Assembly (NCBI GenBank): GCA_025449115.1
Contig: JAHLKC010000041.1
Coordinates: 186,001-250,000, forward strand
Direction of reading: 5' to 3'
Origin: Chytridium lagenaria
Taxonomy: Eukaryota > Chytridiomycota > Chytridiomycetes > Chytridiales > Chytridiaceae
DNA: 64,000 bases
A model generated the notes under the pieces. That model ran no database searches and was not told the origin of the DNA. It worked only from the letters and a program-made list of their open reading frames with translations. Of this stretch, positions 49,401 through 60,195 are shown piece by piece. Position numbers and translations under genes: made by a program. Numbering within the stretch: position 1 is the stretch's first letter; every line of letters begins with the position of its first letter.

Positions 49401-50198
49401 ACATGCTACCACAGCGTCGGTACCCTGAATGTAATCAGAAGACTTATTGAAGCAGTGGAAAACCTTCTCAACCCCCGCAATCATTCCGCTGACAGGCTCC
49501 TCTCCAGTCTGGTCTTGAACCGCAAATTCGGGTCCAAAATCGTTGAAAGCCATTCCAAAGAGACCACGCACATCTGCCGAGATAAAACTTGATCCCGTGC
49601 TTGTGAGTGAAGGAGTTGATGGCAAGCTGACGTTCCAGAGGGACATCAGTCACAACCACAACCTGGTACTTTGTAATGTTCGCCTCCGTAAGCTCCTCGT
49701 TTAAAACATTAACGGGGACGTAGTTGTTCAACTCGGCCAACTTGGCCGCGGTGGACTGCGCGCGCGGCTTGCCCAGATCCTCTGGTGTAAGATAGAACTG
49801 CAATAACGAAAGTGAGATGCTTATTTACGGGACTGCATGCATGCGCACCTGAGCCGATAAGTCGGTCACCTCAGCCGGCCCCAAGTCATGCAGGGTCACG
49901 GACTTGACGCCTGCAAGAATAACGTTCTTTGCTGCCCAATGAATTCAGTAAATTTGGCTATAATGAGAATATAGCTGGAAACCTTACCAATCTCCACACC
50001 AAGGCCCTTCATACCCACGATGAGCACGTTCGACAGACTCATGGCAAGCATGGCCTTGTGCCCGAGCACATAACTAAAACACGCAGATGAGAAGATCAGT
50101 ATCCTTATCCACTGCATCTACACAGATTCTTACAGTTGTCTCGAGTACAAAGACTCGTCGATCGTTCCCGAAGGCTCGACATCCATAGGGGTCGACAT
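46440..50198 (-). CDS. UBA1: UBA1, ubiquitin-activating enzyme E1
   Basis: ATP-dependent E1 that adenylates ubiquitin and passes it to E2s. The start [20 protein letters not shown] is followed by [33 protein letters not shown] and [20 protein letters not shown]. Then come [60 protein letters not shown], the active adenylation site [74 protein letters not shown], catalytic cysteine [33 protein letters not shown], and the C-terminal ubiquitin-fold domain ending [20 protein letters not shown]. The full E1 length (about 1,030 residues) is present over more than a dozen introns. A 918-base exon at 48191-49108 is uninterrupted, showing that long clean reading frames do occur here. Confidence 0.97.
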
Positions 50199-50588
50199 CG
50201 CAAGTTGAGGTGGATGGGATTTCAAATTTCTGAGTAAATAAAATTTGCTGGCCAAACCCATTCATAGACATCAAATGGCGCTGCGAATCAGGCAGTGTTC
50301 TCGATGGCAATTCAGGAATAGAAAAATGTCAAACAGAAGGGTATCTTTTATGGTATCTTTTATTCGCCACAGAACACAGCGATGGTGTGTTGCATTCACG
50401 CCCATGTAATATCGTGTTGTGTATACAGAAATAGTAAAGCCCATGTCTTGCTGCTAGTGTGTCTTGTTGAGCAACAGAATCATGCGACTGAATGAAGCAC
50501 GCTCAATAACTTGACCAGTCACGGAACGACTCGGTCAACTGCCACGCCGCCTGAATGAACAAATACCTAAATATTGATTGAAGTCCAG
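50199..50588. other. Region upstream of UBA1
   Basis: About 390 bp divergent spacer between UBA1 and the small gene to its right. It may contain 5' exons of that gene that I cannot resolve. No motif recognised. Confidence 0.4.
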
Positions 50589-51003
50589 CACAAGTTAAAT
50601 TTCGGACAGTAAAACTGGAAATCCAGCGAGCGACAACAGGCAGGCGTCTTTTAGTCCTGCTGGGTAATCAAAGACTAACATTAAAGCGATTCCCAGATAT
50701 CTCTTTCATTCACCAAAAGCTGGATTCGGACTTTCAGCGTTCATTCGATGACAAATGGAATCCCGCAAGAGTGACCGCTCGCATTAACAGGTAGGCATAT
50801 GCGGAAGCAATGCTCAAAAGCGATATTGCTCGAATACAGGAGGAGTGCAAAGATCTCCATTTGTCAAAAGAGGTAAGGCAAAGACCTAAAAACTATCTTT
50901 TTTCTCAACATTGGCGTAGCGCTTTTATTCTGATGCGCACAAGCTGATCGAACAAAATGAAGTACTCAAAAATACGCTTGAAACATGTTTGGGTAAAAGC
51001 TAG
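50589..51003 (+). CDS. Small coiled-coil protein, unrecognised
   Basis: The 3' part of a gene that I do not recognise. An open frame from a likely acceptor at 50588 reads KFRTVKLEIQRATTGRRLLV, LKRFPDISFIHQKLDSDFQR and SFDDKWNPARVTARIN. After a short intron or a frameshift near 50790 it continues AYAEAMLKSDIARIQEECKD. After a clear intron (about 50871-50919) it ends RFYSDAHKLIEQNEVLKNTL and ETCLGKS. The second half is a predicted coiled coil. No ATG lies in the first part, so an upstream exon is expected. Stops 64 bp from the convergent eIF2-beta stop. Confidence 0.35.
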
Positions 51004-51067
51004 AACCAATGAGGTTCTATAATATGATCAAAGGAATGCGAAACACGTATGCAAGAAACTTGATCTC

Positions 51068-52351
51068 TTAAACACCAGCAGCCGCACGCTGGGCTGAACG
51101 GAAAGGTTATATATAAATATGGAAAACAACACCAACCTGAACGCTTTTGGGTTTGAGCCATGAAACCGTCTTGATGGCGGAAACGGACTTTGTGGATCCA
51201 CATGACTGGCATTGCAGGAAGAAGAGACGGTTTTCCTTCGACAAGAGAGTGTCACCAGACTTGCAAGTCTTGCATGTCACATACTCGACTATCAAACGTC
51301 AATACCATTTCGTATCTTATGCTCATACCAATATAACGCTTCAAAATGTTCTCAATCTGCTTTTGCTGGAAACGACCCTTAATAATCAATCTCTGTCCAC
51401 CATCGATTGATCCTGTTGTTCCCAATTCGGCAAAAAGGTACTGAATCAAGTGGTCGGGCTCTCTCCTCATCCTAAAGCATCGATGAGTATCCAACATGAA
51501 AACAAAAGCCGAATGCACTAACCTCTTACTAATCTCTACGACGTTCGCGAACATGGTCTTCTTAGTTCCTTCCCTCATAACCTGGGGAGGAACAAGAGTG
51601 TACCGTTTCTTCTCGCCAGCCAGATCAGGTTGTTTTGACGAAGAATTTGGAATACTCTTGTGAGGAGCTTTTAACAATCAGTATTAAATAAAAGGACACT
51701 GAATAAACCTCCTTGTAAGTGTAGTCACGAGTCGACCCACTCCATGCATCACCACCCGCAGCAGCTCCAGACTCTACTCCCTTGGTATCCTCGCCCGTTA
51801 TCTCAGCACTATCATCCATCATGCCCTCTGCCCGAAGTTGGGCCTCGAAGTCAGCGATGTCGGGCCTCTTCTTGCTCTTCTTCTTCTTCTTCTCGCCGAA
51901 ATCAAATCCGTCGCCTCCGGCTGCTGCTTCACCTTCAGCAGGTGCGGTGCTAACTCTTCTGCAGGGGCTTCGTCCTAATCCAATATTCAGATCTTGCATC
52001 CTCAATAAAACATACGTCAGCAATCTTCACAGCCTTCTTCTTCTTCTTTTTCTCTCCAAAGTCAAACACAGCATCATCGTTCGCCTCCTCTACAGCGGTT
52101 CAGCCGGAACCTCTACAACCTTCTTCAGGTGCAGTAGGCTCTTCCTGAGCAGGTGCTTCCTCAAAATCAAAGGCGCCTTCTTCTTTTCTTTTTTCTTCTT
52201 CTGTCCGTCAAAGAGGGCCTGCATGCAAGACACAATTAGCATCCCCTGCCGATCCGAAGTTATCTTACATTAGGATCGTCCTCTGCGGGCACCTTCAGTT
52301 CAGCATCCTCATTTCGACCACGGCCTCAGCCTTCTTTGCTTTCGATGACAT
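51068..52351 (-). CDS. SUI3: Translation initiation factor eIF2 subunit beta
   Basis: Beta subunit of the eIF2 GTPase that delivers initiator tRNA. Seen: [14 protein letters not shown], lysine-rich K-boxes (three runs of five to seven Lys, each after FDFG/FDGQ/FDFE, which bind eIF5 and eIF2B), [96 protein letters not shown], and the C2-C2 zinc ribbon [14 protein letters not shown]...[20 protein letters not shown]. It ends [14 protein letters not shown] after a short last intron. A lost G in KTG (about 51178) and frame changes among the K-boxes are sequence-error candidates. Divergent from DBP5 with only 70 bp between ATGs. Confidence 0.95.
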
Positions 52352-52421
52352 TTTTTTTCTTGTTTCGCAGTTGAATGCGCAGAGACCAAAAGATTGCAAT
52401 TTGTCACCGGCGAATTTGATA
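52352..52421. promoter_or_regulatory. Very short divergent promoter eIF2-beta / DBP5
   Basis: 70 bp between the two start codons, so the core promoters and both 5' untranslated regions must overlap or be extremely short. An eight-T run starts next to the eIF2-beta ATG. Confidence 0.5.
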
Positions 52422-54207
52422 ATGGCAGAGTCTTCCAGCAACACTGACGGGTGGGGAAAGCCAGATACATCAGCAGCCCATCTGGCTCTTGGGGAGCACC
52501 ACCTCTTAGTCACGAATCTTCAATCTCCGACCTCACCTGCTGGATGGGGTGCACCTCCGAAGGTCACAGATGCAAAGAAGGGATGGGGAGGTGGGCGAAA
52601 AGTTCATGTCCGGTTTCTCATCATGCAACAGATACAAGTCCTGATTTTAAACCTGACATTGAGTCTGTAACGGCGGGCGTCGGAAATATGCTGTCTAAAT
52701 CGGCGTCTAATGACAAGGTGGTAGAGTCTGAGAACGCATCTGCTGAAGATGTGAATGAGGTTATAGAAGAAGTACCTGTCAAGAAGCATTCCAACCTACT
52801 TGATGATAATGACAACGCGGTAGAGATCAAGCTTTCAGATCTTCAGGTGGAAGCAAACCAAGCTTTGTACTCAGGAGTCACAACGTTTGAAGACCTACCA
52901 CTGAAGATAATTTAAAGAAAGGACTTTACGCCATGGGTTTCCAACGGCCCTCCAAGATTCAGGAGAAAGCCCTCCCTTGCTTCTGGCAAACCCCCCAGGA
53001 ATATGATCGGACAAAGTCAGTCTGGAACTGGAAAGACGGCCGCGTTTGCTCTTACTATGTTGAGTCGTGTCAACCCCGATGTCCCGACTACACAAGCCAT
53101 TTGCCTTGCTCCCGCGCGAGAACTGCCCGTCAAATCATGGATGTCGTCCGCGAGATGGGGAAATTACTTCTATTACAACGGCCTTTGCCATAAGGACTCT
53201 ATTGAGAGGGTGCCAAGGTCAACGCCCATATTGTCATTGGAACCCCGGAACTGTTCTTGAATTGATTAAGAGAAGGCAGTTGGATAGCAAGGATGTTCGA
53301 ATCTTTGTCTGTGACGAAGCCGATAATATGTTGGACCAGCAAGGATTAGGAGACCAAGTATTCGTGTAAAGACGTGAGTGTGAAGCCTACGCCTTTTTTA
53401 ACATCTTTTCTCAGTATGATGCCCAAAACTTGCCAGATTGTTTTGTTCTCGGCAACCTTCACTGACGTTGTTCGTGAATACGCGTCCGTTTTGCTCCTAA
53501 CGCCAACACGATTTCGCTTAAGCAGGAGGAATTGTCTGTCGATGGTATTCGACAGCTATACATGGATTGCAAAAACGAGAAATCACAAAATAGAGGTTTT
53601 AACAACCATCTATGGCCTCCTTACCATTGGCCAGAGTATCGTCTTTGTTCGGGTACGTTTTTCGTCACATTTTATTTAGGGCAAACATCGATATATAGGT
53701 ATAGCTAAAGTTTGTCTTCTTGCAGAGAAAGGACAAGGCTGAGCAGGTCGCAAGGGAGATGACGGCAGATGGTCATGAAGTCATCTTATTGCACGGCTCA
53801 CTAGACCCGAATGAGCGTGACCGTGCAATGGACGATTTCAGAGATGGCAAGAAAAAGGTCTTATAACCACGAATGTGCTCGCTAGAGGAATCGACATTCT
53901 TCAAGTCAACCTTGTCGTTAACTTTGACATGCCGCTGGATCAAAACAATCGGCCGATCCTGAGACCTACTTGCACAGAATAGGACGAACTGGACGGTTTG
54001 GCTTTAGTTTGTAAAAAGTCTAACGCATTTAGATTTGGCCGTACCGGAGTCTCCATCAACTTTGTGCACGACCGTAACTCTTACGAAGAGATGAAGGCGA
54101 TTGAAAGACACTTTGGTCGTGAATCATCAGGGTGCCAACGGAAGATTATGCAGATCGAGTCGTTGCTTAAGAAGATTGTGAAGGTACCTAATCTCTATTA
54201 TATTTGA
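52422..54207 (+). CDS. DBP5: DBP5, DEAD-box RNA helicase for mRNA export
   Basis: Nuclear-pore-associated DEAD-box ATPase that releases export factors from mRNA. After a Gly/Trp-rich N-terminus ([11 protein letters not shown]) come [30 protein letters not shown] motif [15 protein letters not shown], motif [21 protein letters not shown], Ia [50 protein letters not shown] region [59 protein letters not shown] and [12 protein letters not shown]. It ends near [10 protein letters not shown] / [32 protein letters not shown] is specific to Dbp5. Five or more frameshifts (52500, 52980, 53130, 53200, 53350, 53860) break the motifs in this assembly. The final codons are uncertain. Confidence 0.95.
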
Positions 54208-54390
54208 TGTTGATAGTGCCATCTGTGCTGACTATTCTATCTCGCTCTATAGTAATTCCAATATATCCCATAATATCAGCCGATAGTTGCATTGAGCCAT
54301 CTTGTGTCTTATCAAAACAAGTGAATATAGCATCACAACAAAGCATTACAAAAAATTGACAAGTTGTCTCTGACAAATTGATAACAAACG

Positions 54391-56335
54391 ATGGAGATTG
54401 TGTACGTTTACCAGAAGAAGAGGAAGGAGTTTGGAAGGCAGCCCACCTTCAGCGACAGGCTAGCCGAGGTCACCTTAAACATTCCCCCGATCATGAGTAT
54501 ATGCGGCATTACGTTGAGCGTAATCCATGCCATGTGGAGATTCAAAGCGCCCGAAAAGAGCGAGCATGAGGTCAACACTGAGTCCTTTGTTTTCACCAAC
54601 CGCGGAATCAACCATCTGCAAGGAGGATGGCCGAAAGATGTGGATCCTACGGATGTAGAGCATACGATTCGTTACAGGAAAAAGATTGAGAAGGATGAGG
54701 AATATATTAAGAGTGTGCAGGTCATTGGAAATATGATGGAACACTGCATAAAGCAGAACAATGCTATCGATATCTATGAAGAGTACTTTATTGATATGCC
54801 CGATAGTGCGATGGTAGAGCCTCCAAGTGCAAAATCGTTGAATGTTTACCGGTACGAAGAAAATCTGGAAGTTAACACTCACTCTTCATTTCAGGGACCC
54901 AAACCGTATAAAGAGGGCTGCTTCTTATGTTTCATGGTATCCCGACGATGGCCACAAAATCGCAGTAGCATACTCTGTCCTCCAATTTCAACAAATGCCT
55001 GCAAATATTAGCTTCGACTCTTACATCTGGGATGTGGAAAAAACCCCACTAACACCTCCATCACCTCTGGTCTGCGTCAAATACAACCCCAAAGACCCAC
55101 ACATTCTTGTGGGAGGATCGTACAATGGCTTACTATGTAAGATTTTTATATCGGGAACGATATTGATTGAGTTTAGCGTACTGGGATACACGAAAGGGTC
55201 CATACCCAGTTGACACCTCGGCTATAGAAAAGAGTCACAGGGATCCCGTGTACAATTTATCTTGGGTTCAGTCAAAGTCTGGTAATAAGTGATATATAAA
55301 GGAGATATTAAAGCCTTCAAGGTGCTGAGTTCTTCTCCGTGTCGACTGACGGTCAAGTGCTGTGGTGGGATATCGGAAAATGGCTGAGCCAACAGAAACA
55401 CTTCTTTTGGATCCCGAGAAGAACGGAAATATTGTTGGAGGAACAGTATTAGATTTTGAGACAACTATGGTGGAGTTTTTGGAATCTTTAAGCTCTAACG
55501 TTTTGATAGCCAACAAAATTCATGATCGGCGCTGAGAACGGATCAGTCTTTATGTGCAACAAAAAGGCAAAAAACCCGTCGAAAAAATCACGCACGTCTA
55601 CCCAGGTCATCATGGTCCCGTTTACGCGCTTCAAAGAAATCCATTCTTCCTCAAGAACTTTTTAACCGTTGGTGATTGGAAGGCCCAGGTACAATCATTA
55701 CAACATTGTCAAGTTACTAAACCATCCACAGATCTGGTCAGAAGATGTCCGATCACCTATAATGTCTACAAAATACTCTTCATCGTATCTTACAGATGGA
55801 TGCTGGTCCCCGACGCGTCCGTCTCTTTTCTTCACGTCAAAGATGGATGGAACGTTGATGTTTGGGATTATGTCTTTAAGCAAAATGAACCGACTCTGAC
55901 GGTCCAAGTCTGTAACTCTCCTATCCACTCAGTTAAGGTTCAAGAGCACGGGAAGATTATGGCGGCCACGGCAAGAGACGGCACGACGACGATATTGGAG
56001 CTCTCAGAGGGGCTTTCGAAAGTGCAAAAGAATGAGAAGGCGATATTCTCTCAGGTATACATTCTAATCAAATTTCTCAAGCAAGCACTTACATTACTGA
56101 TGGAATTTTACAGATGCTTGAAAGGGAAGCTAAACGTGAAAAGACCCTTGAGGCTGCAGCGCGTGAGAAGAGAATCAAAGCCGCACAAAAACGGCCCAAT
56201 TCATCTAATATCAAGCCCACAGGAACAGCGCTTGATGATATAATCCAAACAGCTGAGGACGACTTCTTTGCCACCATAAACGATGGTCTCTCAGAGGGTG
56301 ACCCTGGATACTTAGCACGCCCAGCAGAGCCTTGA
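54391..56335 (+). CDS. DNAI2: DNAI2, axonemal outer-arm dynein intermediate chain 2
   Basis: WD40 intermediate chain of the outer dynein arm (IC69/IC2), anchoring the motor to doublet microtubules. The N-terminus [83 protein letters not shown] and [19 protein letters not shown] follows the family almost residue for residue. WD repeats: [82 protein letters not shown] and [10 protein letters not shown]. The tail [20 protein letters not shown] is a coiled coil, ending YLARPAEP. Introns at about 54853-54893, 55687-55735 and 56056-56112. Frameshift pairs occur near 54470 and 54550. This gene alone shows that the organism builds a motile axoneme. Confidence 0.97.
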
Positions 56336-56371
56336 ATCTGCTCTGTGTAACGTCATCTGTAAAAGGTCAAG

Positions 56372-58798
56372 ATGCTCAGAACACGGCAGAAAGGTTGGGA
56401 GGATCTCGATGTACTCTCTGCTTGGGACAGAGTATTTTTTAACGCTTCATCCGTCTCTCGTAATAAATATGTATAGATGCTTTGATATCCATGCTGAATT
56501 TAAACAATGGGGCTGACGCTGCATCTATTCCTTCGTTTGCTGCCGAACCATCTGGTTCATTCAGTGTGGAGCCAAAAGAGCCTGTCTGGAAGGTCCTCAT
56601 ATACGACCAGGAGAGTCAGGATATCATATCACCTATTCTTAAGGTGAATGGACTGAGGGAGCAAGGCATTACCATTCACATGTATGTGCAAACACTTTGG
56701 ACCGAATTTAAACAGATACTAGGTCATTGAAGAGCGATCGTCAACCCATTCCCGATGTACCCGCTGTTTACTTTTTGACTCCGACCCCTGAAAACATAAG
56801 GCACTTGGAGAAGTAATTAATGGGTGTTGCATTAACATGCTGACATTGGCTGGGTTAGGATTTCAGCAAGGACCTTTATGACTCTTACTTTATCAACTTC
56901 ACGTCGGCTTTGTCGAGACCTCTTCTCGAAGAGCTCGCAACGGTCGCCATCGCAGCCAACGTCTCTGCCAAAATTGCGCAGGTAGAATCCCTCAATGCTT
57001 TTAGCCTCACGATTATTCCAGGTCTTTGATCAATACATGAATTTTATTTCACTCGAAATGAACCTCTTCACGCTAAACCATTCCGATACCTACTACCTCC
57101 TCAATAACTCCTCTACCTCCGACACCGCTATTGAAATGCACATAAACAAGGTTGTGGGATCCCTTTCTCGGTTCTCGTTACAATGGGTGAGCCCGAAATT
57201 TACCATGAAGCTCATTAATTAAAGGCGTCGTTCCTATTATTCGTTGCCCATCCGGAAATGCTGCCGAAAGCGTTGCTGCTAAACTTGATGCGAAGCTTCG
57301 GGATCATCTCGCCAATACCAGGAATAATTTGTTTCAGGAAAGCCTCTCAGGAACTTTGTCGCGACCTGTTCTCATTATTCGGACCGGAATGCGGATCTGT
57401 CTACCATGTTAAGCCATACATGGACTTATTCCACGCTTGTTCACGATGTTTTGGGAATGAAGCTGAATCGTGTTGCGGTCACTGTGAGTGGTTTTGGTAA
57501 TTGATAGGGATTAATCAGAAAACATAGATTGAGGAGAAGGGCTCGAAGATGAAGAAGAATTACGATTTGGACATTACGGATTTCTTCTGGGCAAAAAACG
57601 CCGGAAATCCGTTTCCTGAGGTCGCAGGTGAATATATGTGTTAAGCATGCCTTTGATTTGAAATAGAGGACGTTAGCGCTGAGCTTAATAAATACAAGAA
57701 GGATGTCGACGAAATTACCAGGTCATCTGGCGTTTCCTCGCTTGAAGAAGTTGATCCCAAGTAAGCTATCTGCTGTGACCGAAAACTGACGGAGTAGCTC
57801 AAATGCAAACTCACTAAAACTCGCAATGACCGCTTTGCCGGAGCTTACAGAAAGAAAGAGAATATTGGATATGCATATGAATATTGCTACGGCCTTATTT
57901 AAAATTATTGGAGACAGGCAGCTTGATGCGTTCTTTTCTGTGGAAGAGTCTTTGGGCAAGCAAGTGAGAATAGCTTAACCACGAATTTCTTTTCAGTTTC
58001 ATCATACTTAAGCTAATTCAATCACTCGTAATTAACAGTCAAAAGCTGCCGTCCTGGAACTTCTAAGGGACTCCAAAAAGGCCGTGGAAGACAAACTCCG
58101 TCTAATGTTGCTATTCTACATGTCTGTCGAGGATGTATCAAAGGAAGATCTTGCTGCGATGGAGGAGACCATCAAGTCCGCCGATGGATCAACTGCATCA
58201 TTAAGCTATATCAAGTCAGTACGCTCATTCTCAAAAATCGCTGCCGCGTCCAATATCCCGCAATCTTCCACCACCTCAGATTTTTTGGGCAAGTTTACGT
58301 CAATTGGAAGCAAGGTCAGCTACTTGTTTATATTTATCGAATTTATTTACACATTTCATTAGCTGGCCGGGCATCTTGAAGGTGCTGGAGGGGGTTTCGA
58401 GAACTTAATTGCGGGGGTAAAGAACCTTCTTCCTACTAGACGCGATTTACCATTGACGAAAGTGGTTGACGCGATCATGGAGGGAACTCCGAATACCGAG
58501 GCAGATGATTACCTTATTTTTGATCCTAAAGCCCCCAAAAATGCAGCTTCAAGGCTGAAGAAGGGTAAATCGACGTACCAGGAGGCTATTGTCTTTGTAA
58601 TCGGAGGCGGAAATTACCTTGAGTACCAGAATATTCAGGATTACGCAATGGTATGAAAATTGGATCATAAACTAATCTGACCCATACTTTCCTTTTTCCC
58701 AGAGGGGTGTACAGAAGAAAAAGATTGCGTATGGGTCGACTGAGATTTTAACAGCTTCCCAGTTCCTCACGCAACTGGAAAGATTAGGATCAAGCTGA
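56372..58798 (+). CDS. SLY1: SLY1, Sec1/Munc18 protein of ER-Golgi transport
   Basis: SM protein (SCFD1/Sly1) that binds the syntaxin Sed5 and assists SNARE assembly between ER and Golgi. A 22-nt first coding exon (MLRTRQK) is joined to ALISMLNLNNGADAASI, EPVWKVLIYDQESQDIISPI, LREQGITIHM, LKSDRQPIPDVPAVYFLTPT, DFSKDLYDSYFINFTSALSR, VFDQYMNFISLEMNLFTLN, VVPIIRCPSGNAAESVAAKL, MKKNYDLDITDFFWAKNAGN (first residues as seen at 57550), HMNIATALFKIIGDRQLDAF, EDKLRLMLLFYMSVEDVSKE, TEADDYLIFDPKAPKNAASR and YQEAIVFVIGGGNYLEYQNI. It ends FLTQLERLGSS. All SM regions are in order. It begins 36 bp after the DNAI2 stop, so the two transcripts are tightly spaced. Confidence 0.96.
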
Positions 58799-58994
58799 AG
58801 AAGACACAATAAAGGGCCACATCGTATGCTGTCAATGATGAACACAGTTTTGGCTTATATACTCTTGCCTTTAGGAAAAATATACCAGAATAAGTATTGT
58901 AACATCACTTTTAATGAAATGTGTGTGGTCATCGCAACATTCTGTATTATTTGAATAAAGGATGGAAGACAGTGCTAAAGAGTTAAAATTTCGC

Positions 58995-59488
58995 TCAGTA
59001 GAAGAACCCAAGGATCTTTCCACCAGTGTTCTTGCGACGTGCCTCCTCGTGGTCCATGACACCAGCAGAGGTGGTGAGGACGATGTAGCCGAACTGACGG
59101 GAAGGGAGGAGGTTGTTCACCCACTTCTCAATGTCAGTGCTCTTGACGTTGAAACGGGGGGAGATGACACCGCACTTGTTGATACGGCCGATCAACTGGA
59201 CAACGATCTTTCCAGAACGGTGGTCGTCAATGATCTCGAACTCCCCAATGTAGCCTAAAGAAACAGTGTCAGCAGAGAGGTAAATTACATCGATGCTGAC
59301 GTACCGTGTTGCTGCATGACTGAAAGGAACTTGACAATGACCTTGGAGGAAGGCCTAATCAAGACCTGGCGCTTGCCAGCCTTCTCGGCATTGATGATGC
59401 TCTTCAAGCAGTCGGACTAAGGAAATTGTGTCAAAACAGAACAGGTACTGGAAGTTTTAAAACTTACAAGGACGGAAACGCGGACCAT
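58995..59488 (-). CDS. RPS22: 40S ribosomal protein uS8 (RPS15A/RPS22)
   Basis: Small-subunit ribosomal protein binding the central domain of 18S rRNA. Exons give [105 protein letters not shown] and [20 protein letters not shown], ending LGFFY. This is the complete 130-residue protein with no frameshift. Two introns: one after codon 7 (about 59416-59467) and one before YIGEF (about 59255-59305). An intron right after the start is common in fungal ribosomal protein genes and often has a regulatory role. Confidence 0.98.
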
Positions 59489-60195
59489 GTTTGCTGATTA
59501 CGAGGGTTGCTTCAATACCGTAAGTTAGCAAAAAGAACAAGTCTATAAAACAATAAGAGACTCCAAACGCTTAAATCGCTCGGCGGAGAATGGGTGGGGG
59601 CAGTGAAGTCCCGCCAAATCTACCGGCTGCACAGTGTCCTTTGGATTGTGCGGCTTTTGCTTCCAACTCTAAGTACAAATCTCATACGATTCTTTTAAAC
59701 CATATGGGACCTATACAGAGAGAGTGAAGGCGATACAGGAGACCAAAATAACATAAGGTTGCTCAGTCAGGAGTATCATTCCGGGAGCCGGATTGAGTCC
59801 ATGACGAGGCTTTCTCTTACGCATTCCATTCCCGTCTTCAAGCACGTTGTGCTCTCAGGGTTTCTCGACATTCGCAGGACAACAATTGTACAAGGTTGCG
59901 CAGCCAGTTGGATATAGACACCACCCATTAATTCCGATAGCGATTAGCAGTTTGCAGTATCCCATCCACCAGACAGCTCGCATGCGAATGTCTTTGATGA
60001 TGGATGGGATGGGATGAGGTGGGATGGGATGGGATGGATGGCAACATGACGGCCTGGCTTCTCACCAAAGCAAAAGTTCGTAGATCGAAAAAGTGTTACA
60101 CAAGGCTTGATCCTGGTACTTGAGAGCCATCTTTTTCACATGTTCAGTTTTCAATAAGGAAATGATATATTCAAAAAAAAAATAACAAGACTTGT
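59489..60195. other. Spacer upstream of RPS22 with GGGAT repeats
   Basis: About 700 bp between the uS8 start and the eIF3a stop. It carries the ribosomal protein promoter and a pentanucleotide TGGGA/GGGAT run at 60001-60041. No gene or RNA recognised. Confidence 0.5.
60001..60041. repeat. GGGAT/TGGGA pentanucleotide repeat
   Basis: About seven imperfect units of GGGAT with a GGGATGAGGT interruption, in the spacer between RPS22 and eIF3a. Confidence 0.85.

Noticed and set aside
58962..59258. 98-codon plus-strand frame opposite the uS8 gene
   Set aside because: It is the antisense shadow of a complete, conserved ribosomal protein.
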